The notes under the pieces: model-generated | The model's database searches: none | What the model saw: the letters and a program-made list of their open reading frames with translations, nothing else | What the model was told of the DNA's origin: nothing | Shown here: one piece after another, positions 1 to 9,935 of the stretch | Layout of the letters: each line of letters starts with the position of its first letter | Position numbering within the stretch: the first letter of the stretch is position 1 | Translations under genes and position numbers: made by a program | Source: Heligmosomoides polygyrus polygyrus | Taxonomy: Eukaryota; Nematoda; Chromadorea; Rhabditida; Heligmosomidae | Assembly (NCBI GenBank): GCA_947396885.1 | Contig: OX377204.1 | Location: 19,351,706-19,415,705, forward strand | Direction: 5' to 3' | Length of the DNA: 64,000 nt

Positions 1-1055
1 AAAATTGAAGACATTAAAAGGGCAGTCAGCAAAATCTTTGACACCCAGGCTCCCCAGTTCTCTTAAAAGGGCTGACTTGCCTGTTAGGTGGCATAGGTGG
101 TGACGGACGATGGCGAATACATTGTTGAGTGAATTCCATGGTATGCTGACCAAGGAAGGGTCTCAGGAGTAGGTCTGAGCGGGGGAAATGGCTAGCACTA
201 CGAGAATCTTCACTCTTCATATAGTAGAAAGACATGTTTCGCTTTTGCTGAGTCCTTGAACCAAAGGAGCTAAAGGCCCTTGAAGGTGGGGAAGGTGCTA
301 AACCAGATGTTCGACTCCTGTGCTATGCACTAATTTTGCATTTTTTCACAACAGCTGGTTCCTTCACCAGTTTGCTTTCTGCACATCTCCTACACATTTA
401 TTCCACTCCAAATTGTCAAAAGGGTTAGATTCAAGATCAAAGGGATGAGTAAAAAAGGATGACTCGGGTAAGGCCGATTTTGTGGACGCAGGACTTTTGC
501 ATCGGATATACCTGATCAGATATCCGGAAATGTTCATTCGGATCCATTGTGTGCTGTACAGCAGCGGAAAGACGCGACATTGCATCTCTGATGGTTACTG
601 ATGACCAAGACATGAGCAGGGTGTACACTCGACAAACTGATAATAAGAAGGCTCGTTCCCGAGACAACATTCTGACAGGACAACGTCGCTGACCGGTCAG
701 CAGATAAATTTTCTTTTAATTTTTAAGTGAACAATTTTTTGTTGCAAACAGTGACAATGACAAAAAATTTATTTAGAATCTTGCCTAGTCTGTGGGAACA
801 AGTAGCTCATCACTTCATAACTAATTACAAAATAGCCACCTCTGCATCGAATAACACATTAATCGCGATGGTACTGTCCGGCGATTCTTAATGCACCACA
901 CAACTCGTACGTATCATGGAATTATTGTCGTTGAACTAGCAGCGATGAAAGAGGGAGGAAGCGATCAGGTCAGGCCGCCCAGGCGAGGCGACCGGCCCCG
1001 AGCCGTCGTCGTCGCGGTCGTCATGGTCGTCGTACGTAGTGTCGGCTAAACAGTT
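1..1055. other. Non-genic left end
   Basis: I recognise no gene. Short minus-strand frames at 26-235 and 437-670 have no known domain. 950-1030 is GC-rich (CCGTCGTCGTCGCGGTCG) and would be 3' UTR of the exon at 1056-1169. Confidence 0.3.
768..773 (-). terminator. Candidate poly(A) signal AATAAA for the exon at 1056-1169
   Basis: AATAAA on the minus strand about 280 nt after the TAG, in A/T-rich sequence. Position and strand fit a 3' UTR end. Confidence 0.35.
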
Positions 1056-1169
1056 CTACGCCATGTCCTTCTTCTCCTTCGAGGCGTCCTTCGAAGGCTG
1101 ACGATTGCGACGCAGCTTGTACACCTGCATAGGCTGGTCGACCGGCTTCTTCATACTCTGCTCTTCGTC
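1056..1169 (-). CDS. Terminal exon of a minus-strand gene; candidate alternative 3' end of the tropomodulin gene
   Basis: A TTCAG acceptor at 1171-1170 opens a phase-0 frame of 37 codons that ends in TAG at 1058-1056. It encodes a charged, Lys-rich tail including 'QPMQVYKLRRNRQPSKDASK'. An AATAAA signal on the minus strand lies at 773-768. All upstream donors at exons 7 and 8 are phase 0, so this exon could replace the 8.2-9.9 kb tail exon. A different gene ending here cannot be excluded, and I do not recognise the sequence. Confidence 0.5.
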   Translation of the reverse strand, partial: DEEQSMKKPVDQPMQVYKLRRNRQPSKDASKEKKDMA

Positions 1170-1860
1170 CTGAACATTAAGCGGATTTTACTGGAGACCT
1201 AGCCTTATTATAGCGTCGCGAATAACCCATTGCCGACAAATCTGGGTTAGCCATCGCGAAGGGTCTTTAAAATTTTCGAAAATTTCTCAAATTCCTTAAA
1301 TCTCTCTTAAATGAACTCTTTCAAATTTTAAAAATTCTAAACAAAAAATTCCTTGCAACATGCTAGGGGTGTTGCCCATTTAAAACTACGTGAAATTGAA
1401 ATTTATCACGCGAACCGCAATGCTTGGAGTTTTTTGGCTTTCCCAAAGATTACGAAAAATAACAGCAATGATCTTGTTTTCTCCCTGATTAGGAGATCAT
1501 GCTTTATGAAACCGTAGCTTCGTTCATGCCCCTCCGTGTCTTCCATAGAATCCATTGGCCATCGGATTCTGATAGAAATTTCCACCAAAAGCTCATTGAT
1601 GAGTTATCCTCCTCCGTGCATCCGTTCATGCGCCCGTCCAGTAGAAAGCACATTCGTCCCGTAAGATCGATCCTATTTGAAGTGGGAGTGACTTGAATAT
1701 TAAGGGTGCGCAACACGATTTATACATAAATGGCAAACAACGGCGATAGCCTTACCAAAATCGATCGAGAATATGGATTTTTTCTAGATGGCCGCTTGAA
1801 GTGACAGCCTTCACAACTTGTTGCGTTGTTTGACTGAGCTCCACACGAGGTTTTACAGAT

Positions 1861-1910
1861 CTTTATTGGCTAACGTTTCGGCGGTATCGCCTTCTTCAGA
1901 GCCTGAAAAG
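1861..1910 (-). ncRNA. Candidate minimal hammerhead ribozyme of the Penelope element (copy 1)
   Basis: On the minus strand the order is GGCT, CTGAAGA, an extra A, GGCG-ATAC-CGCC (stem II), GAAA, CGTT, AGCC. GGCT/AGCC can form stem I. The palindrome ACGT after GAA could form stem III only between two molecules, which is a known feature of very small hammerheads in Penelope-like elements. The extra A before stem II departs from consensus, so activity is uncertain. Confidence 0.5.
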
Positions 1911-2081
1911 AAGGGTCAAGTCAAGATGTGGCTACCGCGTCAGACGTTGCCTCAACCTTAGAAATTCAAGACCATCTTTCGATCACGTAGTCAATAGAGA
2001 GATCGAGACCCTTACCTTACAGGAAGCCAGACGGGCCAATCGGTCGGTAGCAGGGCCGTTTTCGAGACACAGGCGCCCCAA

Positions 2082-2663
2082 TCAGAATGCCAACCTGATG
2101 TAGGGTCTGAGCTCCCGCGTTATATAGAGGCATTCTTCCTTCCGGTTTAGCTTGGGGTCTTTGGCATGAATCCAAAACGCCTCCAGAGCCTTGCGGGCGG
2201 CAGTTTGGGCCTCGACTGCTAGCAGCTTGACCCTGACCTCAAAGTCCTCCCCCGTATGCCCGTGGACTCTATGGTGACCCATTGCAGTGGACGTCCTGGA
2301 CTTGGCTTTGCCGTCAAGGTGTTCCTTGACCCTAACATGTAGGGGTCGCGCCGTCTCACCGATATATTCCTCGCCACAGCTCTGGCAGGTAATGAGGTAT
2401 ACCACACCTGATAAGGTGCAGTCCCCTTCCCTGCCATGTGGGCAGACGGCGCAACCAGGGGTGACACAAAGGCGATCGTAAGGACGATTCCGAACTAGCT
2501 GCCGCCTTAGGTTGTCTGGTGGCACCTCTACAACAGTTACCACATTCTCCAGCCCGGCTCTCCTCACACACTTCCGAAGGGAAGTGCTTACATCATCGGA
2601 GATGAATGGCACTTTGAATGGTACCTTTCCGGACATGGCGCCGTTACTGCTTCGTTCCTGCAA
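2082..2663 (-). CDS. Penelope GIY-YIG endonuclease domain (main copy)
   Basis: 193 codons carry a Cys-rich stretch ('CVTPGCAVCPHGREGDC') then 'GVVYLITCQSCGEEYIGET', the GIY-YIG signature, followed by 'RVKEHLDG' and a conserved Asn near the end ('DPKLNRKEE'). This nuclease nicks the target DNA to prime reverse transcription. It overlaps the RT frame by 76 nt in another frame; the C-terminal end of the intact ORF is in this frame. Confidence 0.85.
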   Translation of the reverse strand: MQERSSNGAMSGKVPFKVPFISDDVSTSLRKCVRRAGLENVVTVVEVPPDNLRRQLVRNRPYDRLCVTPGCAVCPHGREGDCTLSGVVYLITCQSCGEEYIGETARPLHVRVKEHLDGKAKSRTSTAMGHHRVHGHTGEDFEVRVKLLAVEAQTAARKALEAFWIHAKDPKLNRKEECLYITRELRPYIRLAF

Positions 2664-4765
2664 GGACCTCCGTGAGGATTAACGTGGTGCTTATATCCGT
2701 TGCTAGCCGCAATTTCTTGTGCCAGCTTCCTTGATTCTTTACGCTCCTCTTCCCCACTGGATACGAGAGCTGCGGTTCGGAACATGTTTTTCACTACAGC
2801 TCGCTTCATGTGGTTAGGGTGCGAGGAAAGGCAGTGAACTATGATATTCTTGTTGGTAGGTTTTCTATACCATTTTGTTACGGTACCACCCTCTTTAAGT
2901 TGCACTTGCACGTTCAGGAACGGAAGCCAATCACCCTGGGGTTTTTCGCGAGTGAGCTTGATATAAGGGGACTGGCTGTTAAGCAGGCTAAAGCACAGGT
3001 CCATTTCTTCCTGCGTCGAGCAGATAAGAAAGCAGTCGTCGATGTAACGACAATAGAGCAATGGAAACCTTTGTAGCACCGGGGTTTCAATTTTGGCCAT
3101 GAAGGCGATAGCGAGTGTAGGTGCTAGTCGTTGCCCCATCGCCAGACCTCTTATCTGAGAGAAATAGTGGCCCGACCATCTGAAAATGTTGCAACCAAGG
3201 CATTCTTTAAGAAGGACCATTAGTTGTCTTATAGAGAATCCGTATGTGTTTACAGCCTCTTGGTGCTGCGCTAGAAGCTCGAATATAGCTTCCATGGCGC
3301 ACTCGTTGCTGACATTGGTATACAAGGCTGCTACATCAAAGGATTCCATTACGCAAGTGGGGTCCGTTCTTGCAGAATGCAGATGTTCCAGGAACATCTG
3401 GGTGTTGCTCAAATGAGCCGGTATGAACCTGAGTAATTGTGCCAAAACCAGGTTTATGAACCACGCTATTCTATCGGTAGGTCCCCCAACGCAGCTAATT
3501 ATTGGACGCACCTTGATATCGGAGGGTGCCAGCGATTCTATACTGCTCGATGACGGAAGCTTGTGCGTCTTTATGAGCAGATAAAGGACTGGGCACTGCG
3601 GGGATTCAATTTTAAGGCGCGCTATTGTTTGTGAGCTAAGCCCAGCTGCTTTTGCCAATGATACCCACGTTCTATTTAACCTTCGGCACTGGCCCTGAAA
3701 CTCCTTTGCGGAGGATGGACAATAGAGAGACTCATCCCGAAGGTGGTGTTCCGTTATTGACACATCTATGTGTCTGGGAATGACGACGAATTCCCCACCC
3801 TTATCGCTGACTGACAGCCTTATTGTTTTCGACCTTACGAGGTCGCGAACTTCCTTTATTCCGCAGATCTGTGCCTTAGTGAGGTTGTTTTTTGTACGCT
3901 GTAGTCGATAGCGACTAAACACCTTGAACACATCATCTGCGAAAAGGCGGAAATTAATGTCAGCCTGGGCATCAGGCTCTTGCTGCCTGAAGTAGGTGTT
4001 AGGGAAAGGGATGCATGGCATTGCTCCGCTTTGGTTAGAAACTCCACCTACGCCTTCAGTTCGTGCCCTACAGCGCAGCCTGTCTTGAAGTTCATGTAGG
4101 CTACATATGACCCTGCGCATAACTAAGGTGGATATGGACTGAGATGGGGAGAAGCTAGGCCCCATTTGAAGCACCGAAGTCGCGTTTGGCGACAAGGAAA
4201 AGTTGCCCAACACGGTGACTCTAGATGTGCTAGAAAAAGAACCTGGACTACTAACTCCTCGGTCGCTGGGTCCACGGTAAGATATGAAATCTACTGATCT
4301 ACCCTCATGGCTACGTGATGTACTAAGAATGTCGTTGAATTTTTTCTGTAAGGTTGATTTAACATTTGACCGAATAGCGTCACAAATTGATCTTGACCCA
4401 CCTTCTATTCTCCTCCATAGGCGATCCTCCAAGAATTGGGCACAATAGGCCTCTTTCGACATACACTTATTCATCAATGCGAAAAGATGATCTTTCTTGC
4501 TCCGCAGAGAAATACGAAGTAGTCGCAGTTCGATGTCCAAGACTTGTCGATCGCCTTCCGGTCTGCCACAGAGTTCATGTAGTTTCTTGCATCGAATGAA
4601 CTTAGGAATAGCCTGGTGCTGGAGGCAGCGCCGGACGAAGTGAATAGACTGTCTAGCTAAGACAATCTTTTGTCTTAGTGACAGGGCCTCCTTGACGAGT
4701 CGTAGATGTTGAGCTGGCACGTTGCGAAGAAGTCGCCATGTACGACTCTCTATGAACCTCGGCAT
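2588..4765 (-). CDS. Penelope-type reverse transcriptase
   Basis: A 725-codon frame carrying the RT fingers and palm typical of Penelope-like elements. Motifs in order are 'VRPIISCVGGPTDRIAWFIN', 'FDVAALYTNV', 'GLAMGQRLAPTLA', the catalytic 'YIDD' (near 3035-3055), and 'KWYRKPTNKN'. The N-terminal 250 residues are basic and unrecognised. The frame starts with ATG at 4765 ('MPRFIESRTW'). It stops at 2588 just inside the endonuclease-bearing frame, which is offset by one base. Penelope RT and GIY-YIG are normally one protein, so a small frameshift around 2640-2660 probably inactivates or uncouples it. Confidence 0.9.
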   Translation of the reverse strand: MPRFIESRTWRLLRNVPAQHLRLVKEALSLRQKIVLARQSIHFVRRCLQHQAIPKFIRCKKLHELCGRPEGDRQVLDIELRLLRISLRSKKDHLFALMNKCMSKEAYCAQFLEDRLWRRIEGGSRSICDAIRSNVKSTLQKKFNDILSTSRSHEGRSVDFISYRGPSDRGVSSPGSFSSTSRVTVLGNFSLSPNATSVLQMGPSFSPSQSISTLVMRRVICSLHELQDRLRCRARTEGVGGVSNQSGAMPCIPFPNTYFRQQEPDAQADINFRLFADDVFKVFSRYRLQRTKNNLTKAQICGIKEVRDLVRSKTIRLSVSDKGGEFVVIPRHIDVSITEHHLRDESLYCPSSAKEFQGQCRRLNRTWVSLAKAAGLSSQTIARLKIESPQCPVLYLLIKTHKLPSSSSIESLAPSDIKVRPIISCVGGPTDRIAWFINLVLAQLLRFIPAHLSNTQMFLEHLHSARTDPTCVMESFDVAALYTNVSNECAMEAIFELLAQHQEAVNTYGFSIRQLMVLLKECLGCNIFRWSGHYFSQIRGLAMGQRLAPTLAIAFMAKIETPVLQRFPLLYCRYIDDCFLICSTQEEMDLCFSLLNSQSPYIKLTREKPQGDWLPFLNVQVQLKEGGTVTKWYRKPTNKNIIVHCLSSHPNHMKRAVVKNMFRTAALVSSGEEERKESRKLAQEIAASNGYKHHVNPHGGPCRNEAVTAPCPERYHSKCHSSPMM

Positions 4766-4818
4766 CGTAGATCTTGTTGCGTTGTTTGACTGAGCTCCAC
4801 ACGAGGTTTTACAGATCT

Positions 4819-4868
4819 TTATTGGCTAACGTTTCGGCGGTATCGCCTTCTTCAGAGCCTGAAAAGAA
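4819..4868 (-). ncRNA. Candidate minimal hammerhead ribozyme of the Penelope element (copy 2)
   Basis: The same core as at 1861-1910, repeated in the upstream tandem copy. Two tandem ribozymes about 2.96 kb apart would let a read-through transcript be cut into unit lengths, if they are active. Confidence 0.45.
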
Positions 4869-5037
4869 GGGTCAAGTCAAGATGTGGCTACCGCGTCAGA
4901 CGTTGCCTCAACCTTAGAAATTCAAGACCATCTTTCGATCACGTAGTCAATAGAGAGATCGAGACCCTTACCTTACAGGAAGCCAGACGGGCCAATCGGT
5001 CGGTAGCAGGGCCGTTTTCGAGACACAGGCGCCCCAA

Positions 5038-5481
5038 TCAGAATGCCAACCTGATGTAGGGTCTGAGCTCCCGCGTTATATAGAGGCATTCTTCCTTCCG
5101 GTTTAGCTTGGGGTCTTTGGCATGAATCCAAAACGCCTCCAGAGCCTTGCGGGCGGCAGTTTGGGCCTCGACTGCTAGCAGCTTGACCCTGACCTCAAAG
5201 TCCTCCCCCGTATGCCCGTGGACTCTATGGTGACCCATTGCAGTGGACGTCCTGGACTTGGCTTTGCCGTCAAGGTGTTCCTTGACCCTAACATGTAGGG
5301 GTCGCGCCGTCTCACCGATATATTCCTCGCCACAGCTCTGGCAGGTAATGAGGTATACCACACCTGATAAGGTGCAGTCCCCTTCCCTGCCATGTGGGCA
5401 GACGGCGCAACCAGGGGTGACACAAAGGCGATCGTAAGGACGATTCCGAACTAGCTGCCGCCTTAGGTTGTCTGGTGGCAC
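5038..5481 (-). pseudogene. Second, truncated GIY-YIG copy of the Penelope element
   Basis: 147 codons virtually identical to the C-terminal part of 2082-2663, cut off upstream at '...VPPDNLRRQ', where the sequence switches to the inverted end at about 5499. It has no RT part and is a by-product of tandem insertion rather than a working gene. Confidence 0.85.
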
Positions 5482-5610
5482 CTCTACAACAGTTTATTGA
5501 AACGTTAGCCAATAAAGATCTGTAAAACCTCGTGTGGAGCTCAGTCAAACAACGCAACAAGATCTACGATGCCGAGGTTCATAGAGAGTCGTACATGGAG
5601 CCTTCACAAC

Positions 5611-6971
5611 AATCAGCTCGCGTGTTAACACCTCTACTATTACACCACCAGTTATAGAACTGTGTTACCCTGTACGTGCTTCCAAGCGTGCATCCTAAGT
5701 TGCAAGTTTCTGTCTAAAATGCTGCCACATTTCTGTCTAGAATGCTCAATGACGGCGCGAAAATAACGTCCGCCAGACGAACTTCTTCGCAAGGAAACAA
5801 AGTTGATCAGCCGACAATTATCGATGAGTGATATCGATTTCGGCGTGAATTTGTTCCGCTCAAGTATAAGTGACGCGAATATGATGGCCAAACTATACTA
5901 TTTTCACAAGGTGAGCAAATCGGGCTACGACTTCACCCTCAAAATTTTGTTGCTTTAAATGTGATTAGGCAGACATGACCATCATTACTGCCGCATTTGT
6001 TCCACAAATGTGAGAGAAATTGATCTATTGCATCGATTTCTTTTGCGAGAACACCACTCAAATAGGAGTGACAATCAATATAGATGCATTTATCAGTTTT
6101 CGTCACCAAACTCTTTTCTTGAAGTTGGATTAAGAGAATATAACCGTCACTATGTTTGTGCTAGAAAGGGCGTTTAAAATCGAAAACCAGATCAATATCG
6201 ATTCAAAATATTGACGTCGGCCAGAAGTACCCCGTTCGTAATAGGAAGAACAATCATCGATTTCCAAGTGCTTAAACTGGGAACGGGCGAATACTACTGT
6301 CACCGCATTTGCATCGCAAAAAGTTTAAAGTCTGAAACCTACTCAATATCGTTCACTATTATTGATTTCTGTAGCAAGCATACGGTTCGAAATAAGAATC
6401 GCAGTCAATACCAGTCCATTTATTGATTTTTGGTTTGATTTTTTTGTATATTAAACCGTCTAGGGATTTCATCTGGGAATTTCGAAATGGTTCATACCGA
6501 AGTTTTTAGAGGTTTCCTAATTAGCCGAGCAGGAATGGACTCCATCAGCTATTTTAATATGCTTCCACACCTTGTGATAGATGACACTGTTACGCAGCAC
6601 GCATCGCCACTCCCCCCCCCCCCAACTAGGAATTACCCATAATTTCAATTACTCAAAAATTTTTATAATAGTATTGTTGAGTAATGATGAGCCTCCTCCT
6701 GTCGTCAATGGGCTAAGAAGAATATTTTGACATAATGTAGCAATTCATGCAATCTCTCTGCTTCCGTGTGGTGCATCAGAAGCACTTCAGAAATACATTA
6801 TTTAAGACATAAAATTCTTATAAATATCATTTATGTACAGTGAAGGAGAGTCGTTAACCACTATAGGTACAATCAACAGTATCAGTCAACACATCTGGAA
6901 ATTTGATGTGTGAAAATTGACGGCACAACATCTATCTATGGCCCGGGTCGGAGTGATGTGGCCAAGAAGAA
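5611..6971. repeat. Non-genic stretch with diverged 200-bp repeats
   Basis: No gene seen. Between 5960 and 6440, blocks with CATTTG, ATCGATTTC, AATA(A/G)GA and CAATATCGAT recur about every 200 bp, related to the repeats at 20.3-24.5 kb. A C11 run lies near 6613. The remainder is A/T-rich without features. Confidence 0.35.
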
Positions 6972-8116
6972 CAGGGTGTCAGAAAAGAGTCTAACCACCG
7001 TTTGAAAGGCTATGACTCTGCAGCTAGTACGGGTGCTGAATAAGTTAGGAGCTCATATAAAAGAGCAAGAAAGTAGATATTTTCTGACATACGAGAGGTA
7101 AGAATTGTGCCCCGCGCTCCTCCGATTTCTTCCATTTTACACTCCACTGATTGTGTTTCGATTGAGTACTCGTCATCATTTCTCCATACTGTGGCTGTAG
7201 AGATTTCGATCTGTGTTTCTTTTAAAGTTCGGCGGCAAAATGCGGACATCCTAAAACTGCAGGTACTGTTTGAAAGGCTCTAAAATTGCTACTACATAGT
7301 AAAGGTTTTAGATGATTGAAACTCTTGTGAAAGCACAGGATAACGAAAATTGTGTGACGTGCACGTGATCAAGATTGTGCCATGCACTCGACTGGAACAT
7401 AATATTTCAGAGACGATTGATGATACTTGGGTTGAATGCTTGTGACAAATTAATATTATTTTTTAATTGGTCACGCCAACCTGTACTCGGCTTACTTCAA
7501 CGTTCAGAACTTGATAGTTTCATAAGGCGCTTATGTTTTTTTGTTAAAGTTACTTTGCATTTTGCCACAAGTTGTGGTGCCCAAACAATTTCTAACACTG
7601 AAAAATACAATTCAGATTAATGTGGTCGATTTATAATAAGAAGAATGTAACAAGTATTCAGCCCATCAATCGAGTCTGAAACAAACTCTTTTAGACGGGT
7701 GCATGCCGCAGTCTTTCTATTCAGCATTTTCGCTGTACTGTGCTTTCATATGAGTCTAAAACGTCATCAAAACCTTCACTAGTAGTAGCAATGTTAAAAT
7801 CTTTAAAACAGTACCAGCTTTTTTAGGATATCCCGCATTTTGCTGCAATCTGTAGTGTTTTTTAACATTTTAAATTTTGAAGAAGCCGAAATCAATCGAT
7901 ACAGCTATATTATAGAGAAACTATTAGATTCAACCGAAACACAATCAATCAAGTGTAAAATGCAAAGAATCAGACAAGTGGATGGCGCAATCTCTACCAC
8001 TCACATGTGAGAAAATTTCTTGCGATTTCGCATGAACTCTTACCTTCTTCAGTACCTCTACTGGCAGCAAAGTCATCACCTTTCAGACAATGCCTACATT
8101 CTTTAAGGACACCCTG
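6972..8116. mobile_element. Foldback-type non-autonomous DNA transposon
   Basis: CAGGGTGTC at 6972 and its complement ending at 8116 bound long inverted arms of about 270 bp. Matching blocks include TGAAAGG.TATGACT, AGAATTGTGCC versus AGATTGCGCC, and CATTTTACAC...TGATTGTGTTTCG. Arms are about 75-80% alike by eye. TA follows the right end (8117-8118); the left TA is degraded. The interior (about 7250-7850) codes for nothing I recognise. Confidence 0.65.
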
Positions 8117-8228
8117 TAGTGTAGAAGTAGTCGAACTGTACACGCATATCTCTCACAAGCATTTCAATACACGCATATACGTGGGAGCACTGCTCATCCT
8201 GTTGTCGCTGCTCTGCGGATTCCGCGGC

Positions 8229-9935
8229 TTAGCCAATCTTCTTCGTCGTTGTCAAAGCGGGCGTCTTCTGAAGCGATTTCCTGGTCGTCGGAGTCGTTGC
8301 CGGTGTCGTCATCGCGCTCTCGGGTGAAAGTTCAGGCTCTGGTTCTGCGGCGTCTAACGATGGCAGCACCTTCTTTTTAGGCAAGAGCTTTCTCTTCGTT
8401 AAAGGCTTTTTCAGGAGAGCCTTCTCGTCCGTAGTTTTTACGACTTCTGAGGGTTCTTCGACCCGTGACAGACTTCCGTTGGCTTCAATGACTGCTTTTT
8501 TCGTGACCGGTGCTTTCGTGAGTGGTGTGGACTTCTCATCAGAAGAGGTGTCTTTCAGACTGTCGTTACCGTCCAAAGCACTCGGTCGAGTTATTTTTGA
8601 CTCTGAAGCCTTGGCGGGTCCATTTTCGAACTGCCTCTCCTTCTCGATTTCCTTCCCGCCTACCTTCTCCCTCAATTTCGCATCTGATTTTACAGGAGAC
8701 CTCGGTGGCGCTTTGGTAGTCCCAATCTTCTCGCTATCGGCTTTTTTGATATGTTTTAAAGCGTCTTTCGCTTCTTCAATGAAGGTTTTTGTCCGTGTCG
8801 TTGGCCTAACTCCAGACGAAGTCTTATTTGTCTTGTCCAAGGTGGTCGGCCGGTCCACTTTTGACTCGGAAAGCTTTACGGGGCTAGCTGGTCCATTTTC
8901 GAGCGTCGTCTGCTTCTCTACAGCTTCTTCGCTTATCTTCTTCTCTAATTTCGCATCTGGTTTTACAGGAGACCTCAATGGTGCCTCGACAGTGGGATCA
9001 TCTCTCCTCTTCCCAACTGTAGCAACCTTCGGTTCTGCAGCGGAACTTTTTATAGATGGAATAGGCTTCTCCTTGTCTGAGGTTGACAGCCGGGATGCCT
9101 TTGATTCCAAAGGCTTTGCGGGGCTAGCTGGTCCATTATCGAGCGTCGTGTGCTTCTCTACACCCTCTTCGCTTATCCTTTTCTCCAATTTCGCATCCGG
9201 TTTTACAGGAGACTTCAATGGTGTTTTGGTAGTGGTGTCGTCTGTCCTCTTCGCACCTGTGGCAACCTTCAACTCTGCACTGGAAGCCATCGAAGCAGGA
9301 GTGGGCTTCTCTTTCCACCTATCCAAAACTGACGTTCGGACTGCCTTCGATTCCGAAGTTTTTGCGGGCATAGCTGGTCCATTCTCGAGCTTTGATTCCT
9401 TCACATCTGGTTTTGCAGAGGACTCCGAAGGTGCTTTTGCGCCCTCTACCTTGTCGATCCTTTTTGCGATGTCCCTCGCTTTCTTCAAATGATCCTGGTC
9501 GTCAGCAGAAGCGGCGGCCCTATTCTTCAACGGCCTTCTAGACAGTGCCGCCATTTTGATAGAAGTCGGCTTCGTGTTCTCGACCTCTTCGATGTTCTTC
9601 TTGAACACTAGTGGTTTCTTCTCTTCAGCAATGGCTTTGCTTTGTTCTTCCGCTTTTTTCCGTACTGCCGATGGCTTCTTTTCGCTACTCAACGCTTCGG
9701 CAGTCTTCGGACACTTCTCGACAGTGTTGTCGGGTTTCTTTGTCGGCGATTTGGGGTTCTCGGCCAGTCGTGGACTCAACGGTGTGGACACCGTCGTCTT
9801 CTCCTTGGCAGCGGACGACACAGTAGGATTAGCAACTTGGGACGCCACTGGTTTAGTGATCGGTTTCTTGACGATCGACGATGACGATTTGGGAGCCGCT
9901 TCCTTAGCTTCATCGTTAGCCTTAGCGACAGGCTC
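8229..9935 (-). CDS. Tropomodulin exon 9: large terminal exon with repetitive Lys/Ser/Pro/Thr-rich tail
   Basis: 569 codons in phase 0 from a TTTAG acceptor to TAA at 8231-8229. The product is low-complexity and basic, apparently disordered, with about four diverged repeats of 65-90 residues. The units share 'SPVKPDAKLEKKISEE', then '(E/D)NGPA(S)P(A/V)K', then 'SESK'. The repeats lie at about 9450-8560. No enzymatic or membrane domain is visible. The exon is far more G/C-rich and freer of stops than its surroundings. It could also be read by a second promoter as a separate protein, but splice phase supports membership in the tropomodulin gene. Confidence 0.75.
   Translation of the reverse strand, partial: EPVAKANDEAKEAAPKSSSSIVKKPITKPVASQVANPTVSSAAKEKTTVSTPLSPRLAENPKSPTKKPDNTVEKCPKTAEALSSEKKPSAVRKKAEEQSKAIAEEKKPLVFKKNIEEVENTKPTSIKMAALSRRPLKNRAAASADDQDHLKKARDIAKRIDKVEGAKAPSESSAKPDVKESKLENGPAMPAKTSESKAVRTSVLDRWKEKPTPASMASSAELKVATGAKRTDDTTTKTPLKSPVKPDAKLEKRISEEGVEKHTTLDNGPASPAKPLESKASRLSTSDKEKPIPSIKSSAAEPKVATVGKRRDDPTVEAPLRSPVKPDAKLEKKISEEAVEKQTTLENGPASPVKLSESKVDRPTTLDKTNKTSSGVRPTTRTKTFIEEAKDALKHIKKADSEKIGTTKAPPRSPVKSDAKLREKVGGKEIEKERQFENGPAKASESKITRPSALDGNDSLKDTSSDEKSTPLTKAPVTKKAVIEANGSLSRVEEPSEVVKTTDEKALLKKPLTKRKLLPKKKVLPSLDAAEPEPELSPESAMTTPATTPTTRKSLQKTPALTTTKKIG

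Larger units (their letters stand above)
1818..5598 (-). mobile_element. Penelope-like retroelement with tandem partial copy and inverted end
   Basis: Flanked by the 12-bp direct repeat AGCCTTCACAAC at 1806-1817 and 5599-5610, a clear target-site duplication. The main copy runs on the minus strand from about 4770 to 1818. A second, 5'-truncated copy of its 3' part (4773 to about 5490) lies upstream head-to-tail and is nearly identical to 1815-2532. Finally about 100 bp at 5499-5598 are inverted relative to 4736-4835. Head-to-tail partial copies with inverted ends are typical of Penelope elements, which replicate by target-primed reverse transcription. The close match between copies suggests recent insertion. 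Confidence 0.9.

Noticed and set aside
8479..9492. A 337-codon open frame on the plus strand
   Set aside because: It is antisense to the tropomodulin tail exon; the minus-strand frame has compatible splice phases, clear internal protein repeats and a longer reading.
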